From assembly GCA_023515745.1 (NCBI GenBank), contig JALECJ010000007.1, forward strand, positions 1,410,612 through 1,474,611: 64,000 nucleotides of DNA. The letters run 5' to 3'. The DNA comes from Amoeboaphelidium protococcarum (Eukaryota; Aphelidiomycota; Aphelidea). Both the position numbers and the translations under genes were made by a program. The notes beneath the pieces are model-generated. The model was not told the DNA's origin. It ran no database searches and saw only the letters and a list, made by a program, of their open reading frames with translations. How positions within the stretch are numbered: position 1 is the stretch's first letter; every line of letters begins with the position of its first letter. Positions 37,759-50,027 of this stretch are shown here, in pieces.

Positions 37759-39636
37759 TCATAGCTTGTAATCGTATCTCAGAGAATCGGAGTATATCAA
37801 CTCCAGAGCTCTAGCCGGACTCAAGACCTTGCAATAGTGAAAGCCGGCAGACAGTTTGACAAAGTAATTCACCGGAGTTCTCATGGATGGACTAGTAATT
37901 TCAACAGTGGTCTTGTAAGCATCGTCTTTCACTTCTTTTATTTGCAACGCCTTCCAAATCCAGTTAGGACCGGCATTGTAAGGACCACTATCATTACCGG
38001 CAACGTATCTCACACTTCCGCTTAGATATCTTTGAAGTACAACCTTATCAGCATTCTTCAACGCCCAGTCGAGAGACAGCTAATTCAATCTCTTACACAC
38101 CTGATCATTATCATCCACAGTTTTAAAATAGGAATCAGCATCCGCGCCGCTTACACCAGCAGCCACATGCAACGCTTGGATAGACTTGAACTTGGTTCTC
38201 AACTCATCTGAAGCAATAGGATAGAAACCAAAGTCAAGAACATCTACAAACGGGTACGTTGCTTGAGTCACAGTGGTAGCATTTACAGTACATGCAAATT
38301 CTTTATCTGCAGTGCAAGAACTCTCAGTGATGTTTGGCAGATGCACAGGATTGATCAGCCACACTTTCCAAAAAGCATCCTATGAACTGATTTAAACGTT
38401 AGATCTCAGCTTCAAACCAGGATCAGTCAAATTAGCCAGAGAAGACTGCATCATCTCGGACCATGGAGAGCCGGACCAGCATCTCGATGCACGAGAGTGT
38501 TGTTAACCACTAGGCAGTATCTCCTTTCTCTTATCACCATCCTTCAATTCATTACATGCTGGCTTCAAATGGTAGGATCCCTCCAACTCTAATGATTTAA
38601 CAATGGTATCAAAGTACTTACGGGAATTTTAGACATGATTGGAGTACAATATGGCAAGTACAGATTAATCAAGTTACTTTCTCAACTTGTGACCATTCAT
38701 TTGAGTGAAATATGCCATAGATTTTGCAATCGTCTCGTGGGCCTCCAAATCGCCAACCTGAGCTCTGTTATCATTCAGCTTTACAAAAATAGGAGCCAAA
38801 CCAGATGCGAATGACATGTGCGATGCACCTCTTACAACAAGCACAGGTCGAGTGGAAAATTTCTCGCGCCTTGAAATCTCTGGATAAGCTTCGCTCAGCG
38901 ACTCATGGTAATACTGCTCAGCCAGTCTAAAGGGCCTGAAAAGACCGTCCATATCTCCACCAATAGTGAAAATAGGATAATTGACATCACGGAAGCTACC
39001 ATTCTAATCAGGTCTGTACTTGCGCGCCAGAGTAGCTGAAAATAAGATCATACCAGAATTATTGACATTCAACAAAGTGGACAAATCCACATCCTTGCCC
39101 TTTGTCTGTCCAGTTGGATCATTCTAATTAATGGCGGAATTCTGCACCAAAAACTTGGCTGGAACTGAGACATGCTTATTGTCAACAGTACTGTCCAAAT
39201 TGTACAGCTCTTGCATCAGATCTTGCATGGAGATACCACCGCGAGAGTGACCACCAAAAAAGAATGGAATAGACGTGACATTTAAATGTGGGTTGGACTG
39301 CTATAAATTAGCCAATAACTCACTAACAGCCTCCTCCACGATGCCATTGAACTACTTCTGAGTGAACACGTTGTCGAAAGGAAATTTGAGGATAAGCGCA
39401 ACGGTATCCTAGAATTCGGTCAACTAAATCAGCTTCTCAAATATTGGACCATACTGCTTGGGAACCAGCGATGCACCAGGAGCAAATACAACACACGCCT
39501 TGGGTAAAGGACGGGCCACATCACGCTGCAGTACCAGATGGCCTTTACCAATACTTTTCGCCACAATCGCTGCCTGCTCAGACACCACAGACATGGCCAA
39601 GCATGCAATAATAGCACCGACGCTCAGAAATTTCAT
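37759..39636 (-). CDS. Secreted alpha/beta hydrolase
   Basis: 625 aa with a signal peptide (MKFLSVGAIIACLAMSVVS). The fold markers are VVFAPGASLVP with an oxyanion-type loop (about residue 50), the nucleophile elbow GGHSRGGISMQ (about 126-136), the likely catalytic Asp in TIGGDMDGLF (about 225) and the His in RGASHMSFASG (about 268). All come in the right order within the first 280 residues. GHSRGG is shared with chlorophyllase/PET-hydrolase-like lipases and esterases. The remaining 350 residues have paired Cys and N-glycosylation sites and may be a second domain or a large lid. The substrate is unknown; it is likely an extracellular or vacuolar esterase. Confidence 0.75.
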
Positions 39637-39862
39637 ACTTACCACGCGTATATAATGTAAGCTATTAGAATATGAATTCTTGAGGAACTGATAAGAAATG
39701 CACAAAAAACTATGGAGAAGAGAGTGGATGATGATGATGGGAACGCCCCTCATTCAGATAAGCCGTTACGTCAGCTCCCGCCTTGTGGGAATTAAATACA
39801 CGTGGAAAAGAAATTTAAGAAATCTGAAATGGTGGCTTTGACAATAATTATTTTATGACTAT

Positions 39863-40261
39863 TCATTTATCGTTAATATCGTCCAGCCGCATGTTTACCT
39901 GAACCATCTCTTGCCGCATGTCTTAAATGTCGTTACGAAGCGTCTGCAGTTGTTAAAGTTCCTACTGATTCGCGGCGATTTGATCTCGCTGAATATCCAC
40001 CTAATGTTAGTAATTACCCACCAGGGACTACAATTTCTGATACTCTTCCGTGAGTCGCTTAACTTCAGATTGTAAAGTAGACATGTTTCCATTCAAGAAT
40101 ATATCTCTCTTTCTCAAATCATCCCTAAGATTACTTATAATGGAGAATGAAGTTACTGAGAGTCCACACACCAATCCTACTGCGAGTGGAACCACTATGC
40201 CCAGTGCTCTCTTCCACATCGGTCTACTCTTGAACACCACTCTAGTTGGCATAATTTTCAT
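39863..40261 (-). CDS. Small membrane-anchored coiled-coil protein
   Basis: 132 aa. A basic N-terminus (MKIMPTRVVFKSRPMWKR) precedes one membrane helix (ALGIVVPLAVGLVCGLSV, about residues 19-36). A long coiled coil rich in Gln, Glu, Leu and Arg then runs to the C-terminus (TLQSEVKRLTEEYQKL and beyond). Layout and size recall mitochondrial inner-membrane assembly proteins, but no family can be named. Many of its Gln codons are TAA or TAG. Its first 40 codons overlap an open frame on the other strand (40140-40575). Confidence 0.65.
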
Positions 40262-40577
40262 TTCGCTCTATTTGGCTGCATTATTCTAGTCACCTGTCAG
40301 CACTGTCATTGTTCTGATATCTATTTTCTTTAGGTTGACCAGTTTACAGATGTGGAATATAAAGAAATGTCTCGCGCTAACAAAGTACAAGCTAAAGACA
40401 GACAGGTCGTTCTTCAAAGACCAGCCTATACGACGCTTTCACAAATTCTACTATATTTATAAAAATGCAAATAACACATAGTGTGATTAAATTATATATT
40501 ATAGTTTTAATAAACTTTATGAATAATTGAATCATCTCTTTACCCACTGGTGCTTGGCGCGAGCAGATGGTTGACCA
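40140..40577 (+). CDS. Doubtful ORF with two hydrophobic helices, overlapping neighbours antisense
   Basis: The frame is open from ATG 40140 to a TGA near 40575. The first 110 residues look membrane-like: two helices (HIGLLLNTTLVGIIFISLYL and STVIVLISIFFRLTSL) and a basic tail (KCLALTKYKLKTDRSFFK). The last 30 codons read like AT-rich UTR and run into the antisense end of the uS9m gene. The start overlaps the coiled-coil gene on the other strand by 122 nt. It could be a real gene with another start, or chance. Confidence 0.25.
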
Positions 40578-41596
40578 GCCTTCTTACGTTCACGTTGTCT
40601 TTCATCAGCCAGACACATTTGATCCAACTAGGCCATGAACTAGTCATCAGATGCCACTTGACTTAGAAGAGTGGCTATTGAATGGCCATCATTTGAAAAA
40701 CTTTAAGATGCGTCACTTTTTTCACTACCGTCTTCAGTAGACTAACGCGTCAATTTATCTTTGGAATGCAAAAGCAGTCTACGCATTGCTCTAGCTATAC
40801 CTACAGTCAGAGCATCTCTTATCGCAGAATTGCCGTATAGATCAGCAATTGAATTACCCGCAGATAAACCACCTTCATGCAGAATATCTTTCAGCTATCG
40901 ATTCTTCTCTTAGAACGCAGACTCCAACTTGCAGTACACATTAAACTCTCCCACCAGCGAGTCATGAAATGGAGCAGCCACCACGAAGCGATCCTTCATA
41001 TTCTTCAAGACTGATTTGTAGTCGACTCCATTGATAAGAATAGTGTTGCTTTGTGATTCGCTAGATGCAGAGTTGGATGGAATCAGCCATACGTGAGCAA
41101 GTAACTTGCGCCGGACACCACATGCATAAACGCGTCCATTCTCATCCACCACTGGGGTATTCTATGCAATATCAGGAACGTGAAATCCACTATTCTAAAC
41201 TTTAGCATAAAACTGAGACGCGTAATTGATAAGCTCAGTGTCTCCAGTAGAGTATAACGCGTTAAGCCTCTATACAAACTGATCATACTCTTCCGGATTA
41301 ATAGGAACATTCCATCTACTTTTAAGATCCTTAAGACTTATCCACTCAGGCATTTTTACATCATTATTATTTAATCCAGCGATTACTGAGACTGATAGTG
41401 GAGAGCGGTTCGCGTTACTAATGCTCTTTTGCGCATTGAACTTGGCCAGATTGTAATCAATATACGACAACGTATCATGGTACACTGGCTTCCCCGTAAA
41501 GTATGTAGGGCCAACTACAGCTCTAGGATCTGATAGTCTCTCGGCCTATTATCTTTGTGCAAATGACGCGTATCTCTTTACTACTTAACGAAGCAT
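40532..41596 (-). CDS. MRPS9: Mitochondrial ribosomal protein uS9m
   Basis: 354 aa. The start MLRQVVKRYASFAQRQQ is a basic, Ser/Gln-rich likely mitochondrial presequence. The Mrp N-terminal block follows (GPTYFTGKPVYHDTLSYIDYN). The uS9 domain is plain: VYACGVRRKLLAHVWLIPS, then ILINGVDYKSVL, FVVAAPFHDSLVGEFNVYC, GGLSAGNSIADLYG, AIRDALTVGIARAM, and the C-terminal tail QRERKKAGQPSARAKHQWVKR with the Lys-Arg end that reaches the ribosomal P site. The length suits fungal and animal MRPS9. The gene is convergent with the doubtful 40140 frame. Confidence 0.92.
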
Positions 41597-41745
41597 TGAA
41601 TTTTGATCTAATAGTAATATCAAGTCGAAAGTGAAAAAACTAAAGCTGATGAGGTTGATCCAGAAAACTGCAATACAAAACAATCAGTTTTCGAAAATCA
41701 TTGGCACTTTATTTCCACTCAATTTATATTTCTATCAATTAAAAG

Positions 41746-42411
41746 TCATAATTGGAACTATTAAAGCTATCCTATGATGATAGTGTCAGCTTACTGAATG
41801 AAATCACAAACAGGGAGAGTTAGTCGGTTGTCCACCGTTTCGCCTATAAGAGAGTCGTCAGCGAGTTGTAAGACCAGTCGCTCCCCCGTTTGATCATCAG
41901 CTAAACTGTTATTCACATTCCTAACTTGACATGTACTGGCCACAATATCTATAAACTTTCCCATGGTGCACTTGTTACTTACAAAAAGATACTTTATCGC
42001 ACTATCGTCTTCAGCGAACTACCTGCATTTGATAAAGAGACGCTGATCCATGGGAGTACTCTGATCACCTTTAGCCTTCATTTTGATGCGCATCAACTCC
42101 ACCTTGGGATTACTGGACGCCTTCGTTGCCGCTCTCTATTTACTCTATTTACTAGTACTGGCATTACTAGACTCAATCGCTGGTAGTCCATTCTTCTAAA
42201 GCAAAGCATTAACTTGCGATCTCTACTACCATTTAACCTGTACTTAGAGATCAGCACTGATGCAATTATGATCAAGTTTGTTTCGATGTTTCAGACAAAA
42301 TTTCTAATTACAATCATCACATGTGGACCATTTCATATTTAATAGAGACACTTTACAATCAGATAGTGGGCAGAATTCTTTCACTTGATTATTACCTATT
42401 TTACCACTCAT
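41746..42411 (-). CDS. AN1-type zinc-finger protein, ZFAND1-like
   Basis: 221 aa. One AN1 finger is at residues about 13-50: CPLSDC, then CDDCNQKFC, then LKHRNKLDHNC, giving the Cys and His ligands of the C-x4-C...C-x2-C-x4-C-x2-H-x5-H-x-C order. A Lys/Gln/Ala-rich linker follows. The C-terminal half resembles the ubiquitin-like tail of ZFAND1/CUZ1 (FIKCRQFAEDDSAIKYLFVS, then KFIDIVASTCQVRN). ZFAND1/CUZ1 links the proteasome and Cdc48 under arsenite stress. ZFAND1 has two fingers and this protein one, so the subfamily call is moderate. Confidence 0.75.
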
Positions 42412-42712
42412 ACTTCCTGGATTTACAACATTTGATTACAGTTCAGATTCAACCTACACGCATCCATGTGAAAGTCGGTGCTCTCCACAGAAGTATTGCA
42501 GACATTTATCGCACTTTATGGGCAGAAAATCAATCTACTGACACTGCGACAATGAACATTATTTTCCAACATCTGGCAATTCCATCTCTATACTTAAATA
42601 CCAAGATTTAAATTAAGGCGATTCGCAGTTGTTATACTGTAGATGGCAAAAACATGGAAAGTTACTGAATGATAAACAAAGTATAAATCTTGAGTTTATA
42701 TTGTTATTTCAT
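42412..42712. other. Intergenic region
   Basis: 301 bp between the CLC gene end and the AN1-finger gene start. Frames here are out-of-phase shadows without support. No feature seen besides AT-rich flanks. Confidence 0.45.
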
Positions 42713-45700
42713 TCAATGAGAAAAACTAGGCCCTAATTTATGGCCATGCATGTCTATGAATTCTTCTTCACTGTCAGAATTGGCGAGTCCTAACTAGACG
42801 TTGCGCGATGTACCAGAGTTGCGTCTGCTAATCTACCGGCTCCTATTAGCACTTCTTCTTCTTCCGCTTTCTCCAACTCCTCCTCCGTTATGATCATCAT
42901 AGCCTTAAAGTGACTCCTACTCTATGCATCTCAAGATATCCTTTTTAGTTAAAATGCCCACCAGAGATCCAACTACCGGCTTTTATTAGACGTCTGACAC
43001 GGTGCTGGCAGGCTCGCATAATACACCTCCATGAAATGCAACTAGTACATAGCGAAGTCCCATTTTTCTAAACATTTCCACCACGACATCCATCGAGTAT
43101 GTTGGCGTTATTTTTATAGGATTGCGATCCACCAGGGAAGACAGGTCAAGTACGTGATCATTCAGAATTGCGGCGACATTATCATCATCTGACGGGGAAT
43201 GATCAGAGCCAAATCTGCACACCAATTCTGGATCCCATGAAGAACCGTCATCCGTATCAGATTCAAAAGAGCGCAAAGTATCAACAATATCTTAACGTCG
43301 AATAAATCCACGTACATAACGATTCACCGCGTCCGACAAAACAGGGAAGCCTTAGTGATTGTGCAACTCTAACAACCGCTGTAAATCTTGTAACCGATAA
43401 TCCTGACCACTCTGGTATATGCAAGTAATGTCATCAATTGGAGTCATAATCTCCCTCGCTTAGATTGGCACAGATCTCATAACACCACCACCTACCATTT
43501 TAGACCGGAATAAGCGAACGTCTTTCTTGTTATCAAGGTAAGGATACTTGTGAAATCTGATATAAGCATCGGATAGACTGCCAAACACCTTCTAATCCCG
43601 TCTCCTATCGAGGGCATCACTGACAAACTTGGCCGCCATAAGACTCATCATTATGGGGATGATATAAGTCAGAGCCGCTCCACCAGTAATCTCAAACATC
43701 ATAACAGCAACAGATACTGTAAGCTTCGACACACCTCCCAGAAAGGACGCAGCACCCACCAATGCATATGTGCCAGGTGTGATGATCATCGTCACAGCTG
43801 AGAGAGTTGTATTATCTCCATCCACGTACTCTCGCCAACTACCCTGACCGGCCTCAACCGTATTCCTAACAGACATTCCCATGATTCTGCCTACGCAGGC
43901 ACCCACAATCATGGTGGAGAGATAGACGCCAGCAGGTATTCTGAGACCATATGACAGACAGGAGAGGAACGCCCGAGTGAGCATAGTAAACACCAAAAGA
44001 GTAACTATGGCAGAAAATGAAAATGCTTCATCCGATGAATTGTAACACAGTCCAAAGACATCATTCTCCTCACTAACAGCAGCAGCAGCAGGTACATTCT
44101 ATAACGCTTACAAGACAGGCTGTACCAAACCAGCACCAACTTCCAATTATGGCCTCTTACCAAATACAATAACGTCGCTGTTGCATTCTCTCAGCAGACC
44201 ACTCAAGAATTGCACCATATCGCCCCTGGTAAAAGGATTCATGTAAGAAAGGCAGACGGATATTGCTGTAATTATACACAACTCTTAAAGGAATCGTCTC
44301 ACCACACTTCTACCAGGATGGAACCAATTGAAAGTCTTTTTAGATGCAGACTCTTAACGTCGCTGTTGGCCCAATAAGAGAAAATAATCTTCTCCATTGC
44401 TACTGCCGCCGCCGCCCTCTCTACAATATCTATCATACCACGTATCTAGCCATATGGGAACGGTAGACATCAATTTTTGTGCACCGTAATACATCCAACT
44501 GATTGACCACTACCTGAAAGATGGCCACCAAAAAAGCCAATCGTTCCACTTCACCTACTTACCCGTCCAGAATGGATGCGATTGACGAAGATTGGCTATC
44601 CACAAATTACACTTCACATAGTAATGACCGTACACACCACCCATTACACCCAGGATGATAAAGAAGAAACTCTCCCACCATATCCATGTTCGATCATACG
44701 CAGCCTGAAGAAAACTCAATTTCCCCTCACGATCAAAGTACTACACCACTCCACATGCTACCAGACATCCCCAGAAACTTCTAATCAGTATCCGCATCGA
44801 CCGGAATGGCGTCAGATCTTCAAGACTAAATAACAATCCGGAAAGGGGAGCTCCAAAGGCGGCTGCAAAACCAGAGGCACAAGCAATATTAATCATCTCA
44901 CGCTACAGCACCGGATTAGATTGGTACTTGGCAAATATCTACGGTAAAGATTCTCCAATAGTTGCAGCGACATGCACCAGCGGCTCTTCAATTCCGATGG
45001 AGAGACATGAACTGACAGCCAGTGCCATAGCTATCCATTTGGTGAACCCCGTGCGGATAGATAGAAAGTTACGTATTCGAAAACCTCCAACGATAGATTT
45101 TAATTCTGACAGACCGGACATTACAGAGTATGTGGAATAGAATTAGACGATCCAAAATGATAGCACAGAGAATAGGAGAGCAAATACTGAATACATTATG
45201 AAATCTAGAGGTGGGACGTGCAGTGAGAGCATCAGCTCGGACCACGAGAACCATGATGGACAATCGCGTAGATCAGATTCCAGACAGCATAGCCTTTTAG
45301 GCAAGTACCATCCACGCGATGACTTGTTATCAAGTATACATACACCCATCTTGAAATCTGTGAAGAATGCAGAGACGATCTGAAGCGAAACGGCAGCAAG
45401 TCCCACCAGCAAGCCTATCATGGTCACAACAATCCACGTCTAACTAGCATGCCATATCCTAATCGCATGATGAATAAGCTTTCGCTTCCGCCTTTTTGTA
45501 AATATTCGATGTATAAGAGATTAAATTAGTGGAACTGAAGAAGCATTCAAAGTACCGGTAGAAGCTGTAGTAGTTGCAGTTGTGTAATCAGCTAAATCAT
45601 GCAAGCTGGCATATCGTTCCATCTCTTTGAAAGCTCTCTACTCCTTCAAACGCCGCTTCCTAGCCATAAGGCCATCCCTTAGCCAATCCACCGTATCATA

Positions 45701-45799
45701 ATCTTGGAACTGATTCTTGCTATTATTATCGCTATTACTGAGTGAATTAACCGTATTTTGACTAGAGGCAGACTGCGCTTAAATAGAATCCAGTTCCAT
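42713..45799 (-). CDS. CLC-family chloride channel/transporter with CBS domains
   Basis: 1028 aa, one exon. The membrane part has the CLC signatures: SCLSIGIEEPLVHVAATIG (about residue 260; the family has GxEGP with the gating Glu), GLRIPAGVYLSTMIVGACVGR (about 610) and GAASFLGGVSKLTVSVAVMMFEITGG. Two CBS domains follow: the first has ITCIYQSGQDYRLQDL, the second has PIKITPTYSMDVVVEMFRKM and VGILTKKDI. The G-K-E-G-P motif is here G-I-E-E-P, keeping the gating Glu. It resembles intracellular CLC-3/4/5/GEF1 exchangers. A long insertion with Gly and Ser runs lies in the cytosolic part between helices. Cell location is vacuole, endosome or Golgi by analogy. Confidence 0.9.
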
Positions 45800-45915
45800 T
45801 TATTGATAATGTTATGTTTTTCAAAGTAGCTAGCGATTGTTCAAGTAAAGGAAGAGAATTCATTCAAGAAGTGGAAAGCGATAATTCGAATCAATAGCAC
45901 TAAGCCCTTTATTTA

Positions 45916-47547
45916 TCATAGTTAAAACTCAGAATACTATTCAGATTTAATCTTCTTTGCGCGTGCTCTGCATTATCTGAAATGCTACTCTAGAGCCCTG
46001 GTGTCCATAAAGCTCTTAGTTGAAGTACAAGAAGTTGACGCGTTCGGACAGCGCATTCTCATTCCTATCAGAGGCTTCAAATACTCGAGATGCAACTTGT
46101 ATCCACTAGACTGTCCATCTTTAGAGTCGTCGTCTTTGCTATCTCCAGTTATCTTGACTGCTTACCCACAGATGGGACATGGTTCATATTAGTATCCCTG
46201 TTACAGAGTTTCTTTGTCAGCTTCCACTACAACCACATCGGGGACTTTCAAAGTCATTTGAGCATCACCACTAAGATCAGATTAAGTTGAATGAATTTAA
46301 GCCAATTCTTCGTTGGATAACTTTTAATGCTTATACAGAATATGCTGCCTCAAATCTTCAATTCTCTTAAATACTTTGCTACACCCATCAGATAAACACT
46401 TGAATAACTCTGTATGATCTTACGGGTCTTTATCCGACTGTTGACCATGTATGGATAAGTGATGCATTCGAATAGCACGTAGACTCTTGTATGATTTCTG
46501 ACAGTCTGGGCACTTCCATACATGAGGCGTATCTTCTACTTCGCCCATTGTCTTTTCTAACGCCTTTTTCTATTGACGTTTTCGCGTTCTATCTTTAACA
46601 TACTTTACAGGATTATACAGCACTTCTTTAGTAATACTATAATCATCTTTTACTTTTCCAACTTACTAAGTAGTTACGGTAGATGATATCTATTCACTCA
46701 CGATATCCTCTAAAGTCACGCGATTACGATCAACAATATCAGAGTGAAGAGATAGAGACTACAGTTTACTATCAAGATCAGTGGACTGCTTATCAATAAA
46801 GGCATCATTACGCGTGAATCGGTAAGTAAAACTCTTCATCTCCTACCGTGTATGCTTTATAGTGTGCTAATTCTTGAACGACTGCCCATTCTTATTCCGC
46901 TTGCAAATATAACCTTCATAATCTGACTCAATACAAGGCAAGATCTCAGCTAGGCGTAGATTCAAGCGTTATGGAGTAGTTGTGACTGCATCATCAGACA
47001 CCAGATGCCATCTACGTTCCTATCCAGACACTAGCGATATGATTATACACGGATTAAATGCATAAAGACAGCTCTAATCTTATTAACCTGATAGAGTCTT
47101 TTGGCCATCACTAAGAGCATTCTTGGCACTATGAAGAAAGTGTGCTAGCAGAAATCTGTGTAGATGAAAATTCTCAGTTCCCAAATGTGGATGATTCCAA
47201 TAGATTATATCAAACTTTTAGTCAGGGAAATGACCATCGAGATTCCACGCGTTGATCTAATGTAGAACTTGCACGTCTTTATAGCCAGATAATCGCCTCA
47301 ATATACCATCAGATTCAGGATACTTTTCCAGTACTTCCGCTCTCGAGTCAAAGGATGTACAAATCATCTATATCTTGACATTATGAATATCACTAACGCC
47401 TAGTCCCAGATACATGTGCGCCGGCCTCAACTGGTGATCATCCTAATTAAATTCGCCGCTGTCATACAACTGCTTAGCTAAAGCAAGTGAAAAGCTAAAA
47501 TTTCCATCTCCCAATGCTAAAATTCTGATACTCTTCTCCAAAGTCAT
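45916..47547 (-). CDS. BMT5-like (DUF2431) rRNA methyltransferase fused to zinc fingers
   Basis: 543 aa. The N-terminus ILALGDGNFSFSLALAKQL (residues about 8-26) is the DUF2431/BMT5 SAM-binding start. It is followed by FDIIYWNHPHLGTENFHLHR (about 110-130), where the family has a FNFPHxG motif, and HFLHSAKNAL. BMT5 methylates a uridine in 25S rRNA. After the methyltransferase part come two C2H2 fingers (CPDCQKSYKSLRAIRMHH and a CLSDGCSKVFKRIEDLRQH block), and further Cys/His clusters near the end (CPICG and CPNASTSC). Yeast BMT5 lacks such fingers, so the fusion is notable. The Pro in FNFPH is kept, but Phe is replaced. Confidence 0.75.
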
Positions 47548-47695
47548 TAGTTATCTAATACTATGTGTTACTATTTATTGTCAATGTAACGGCTTTGTAC
47601 TGTAGTGATTTGACTTGAAATGAAAACGCGTAAAAATTGATCTAATTTGAATAGTTCCAAGTGATATCGCGCCTTGATTGACTGTTAGAATACTA

Positions 47696-49804
47696 ATGTC
47701 TAAGCAACGTATCGAAATGGATGCTGTTAATCTGCTGGCATTTCTTGAGAAGCACATGGATGATTCGACAAAGTTCTACAGTATTGCTCATGTCTGCAGT
47801 TAAGATCAGATGATGTTTCGGCTATCTGGTCGTGATGATGCACTACAGCAGGCTTCAGAATGTATACTTTCCATTGCGAAGCCTCCGACTCAAACTGATC
47901 GAACTGATCGTAGAATTCCAGTCTTCGCCGGGTCGTCCGGTATGGGTAATACTAGAATGTTGGAGGAGTGGAAGCGTATCTTTGACATGGCTGATATTCC
48001 AGATAATAGATTTGGTGTTATGGTGTCTTACTAATATGGCTTCAGGCCTCACACAAATAAAATGACTATTGAGGCTTCTTTTTCATGGCTATTGCTTCAT
48101 CAATGCTTTATTGCAGGTAATGGAGTTACCTCTTATGACTGGTTTACTAAAAAATTACCATCGAATGCCGGCTATCTGACTCTCAGATTGGCTCTTAAAG
48201 TTATTCATCAAAAGTGTATTAGTTTAGGTATTGCCAAGCCAGACACTACTTTACACGTGTTTTTGGGAGTGGACCAATTTTATAAAATCAATCAAGTCAG
48301 CGGGTTGAAGTTGGCAAATTATGAGTTACTTCAGGACTTGCTGCACGTACTTGGCGACCTTATGGCATCTCCGAATCCCGGTATACGCATTTACCCAATG
48401 TTTGCTGGACGGAAGTATTCTGCTACGATTGTTCCTCATCCTCTAACCTATTGTTAACGTATGCCTATGAATCTACTATCTCCATGCGAGGTGGAGAGTG
48501 CCGTGAGTTCAATTCCAAATGGGGAACTGATGTTATAGAACGCTCTCTTTCGCAGATACTTGTTCTACTTTGGCGGAGTCCCGCTGTGGTTTACAGAGTA
48601 TGTTTTGCATATTTGGAGGAAGCTTGAGGAGAGGGACCATCCATCTGCTGATATCCTCACCGATGAATTGATTGAAAGCGCCTACGTTTTCGCCAGGAAT
48701 TAATACGTCGAGTTATGGGCAAAGGATCTAAACCCTATCGATTGTGTTGAACTGGTTGCATATGCAATTTCCAGAAGAGCTATAGATTTATACAGTATTA
48801 AAATTGGTGACAAGTATTTGTATCGCATTTGTGAGAGGTAACTATGTTTGGTGAATCAGTCTGGCGAAGTGGTCATTCCATATGCAATACTACGTCACTT
48901 GGCCGGATATCGCCTTATTTCCTTTGAACATCAATGTGCTGAGGCAATCGGTTGTTTTATTGCCTGTATTGACTAAATTATTGACAAGGTGGATGAAAAA
49001 ATGTATGACAAAGCACCATGGTAGTTTTGGGAGGTGTTTGGAGCTTACTATCATGCATTGTTGATCAATTCGTTGATTATTGTTGGCTATACAGAAATTT
49101 AAGTGAAACGACTGTTCAAAGGTGCAATAATCAAGGGATGTGAAGAGGAGGTCCTACTTAGACCAATGCTAGTTATGGAGACTGAAGATAAGTTTTCACA
49201 AACTATGGATTAGACTCTTGGACGTAAAGGGCATTAGAATGAGCGTCATGACTGGTTGAATGAAGGCTATGTTGTCATAAATGGCGAACGAGGCTAAGGT
49301 GTAGATGTGTTCTTTGCTCTGAAGAAGAAGTCCTCTAATGGGTATGTAATATTTACTGATTAACGCAGTATTTCTGGAAGTAATAATCTTGGCCCTATTA
49401 ATGTTGCTTAGTTGGTGCAAAAAGCGCGTATTAAGCCTGATATATTTACAGAGTGCAGTACCGTGGTCACTTGCATTTTTAGTGGTATCAATGATGATAA
49501 TATCAGCGCTGCCGATTTAGAACCTGATAGCGTTGTAGTCTCTCGTGATAAATATGATAAGTATTATGGTCTATTGGCGAGTCACCCTGCATCCCGCCCG
49601 TATGTGAAAATCAACTCGGATCCCATCTCATACATTCAAATGCTGCTACAGGGGAAAGATAATCACTAATTGGCTGGTGCAATAGTTCGTTAGAGACAGG
49701 TGAAGCCATTTATAGCGAGCGATGGACTAGAGTTGTGGGTTCACGAATAGTCTCTTGAAGCATCTCTCATTGGCGATTATCAACAAAGAGTATCGTTTAA
49801 TTGA
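47696..49804 (+). CDS. Crinkler-like P-loop NTPase-fold protein with altered Walker A
   Basis: 702 aa. A P-loop region starts RIPVFAGSSGMGNTRMLEEW (about residues 78-96), then ASFSWLLLHQCF, then a Walker B-like TLHVFLGVDQFYK. Helical regions follow, with PSNPGIRIYPMFAG-type strands. The overall order resembles the NTPase of Crinkler (CRN)-type and related STAND proteins found in oomycetes, chytrids and other microbes. The Walker A Lys is Asn here (GMGNT instead of GxGKT), and Walker B has Asp-Gln. Catalysis may therefore be lost. The C-terminal part (KKKSSNGYVIFTDQRS region) could be a degraded nuclease-like domain but is not clear. Confidence 0.5.
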
Positions 49805-50027
49805 AATCAATCTTGCAAAAATACATCACATTATCTATATAAAGCTATTTCATTTTTACTTTTGATTTTGATCACAGGCGTAATATACTGTGCTCTTATA
49901 TATTTCTTTCACAGTTGTAGACTGATTGCGACCAATAAAGCGTGAGAAACCACCAATAAAACGCGTCAAAGATCCTAAAGCGATTAACTTCAAAGAGACT
50001 GTTGAAGAAAAAATTAATAGAATAGAC

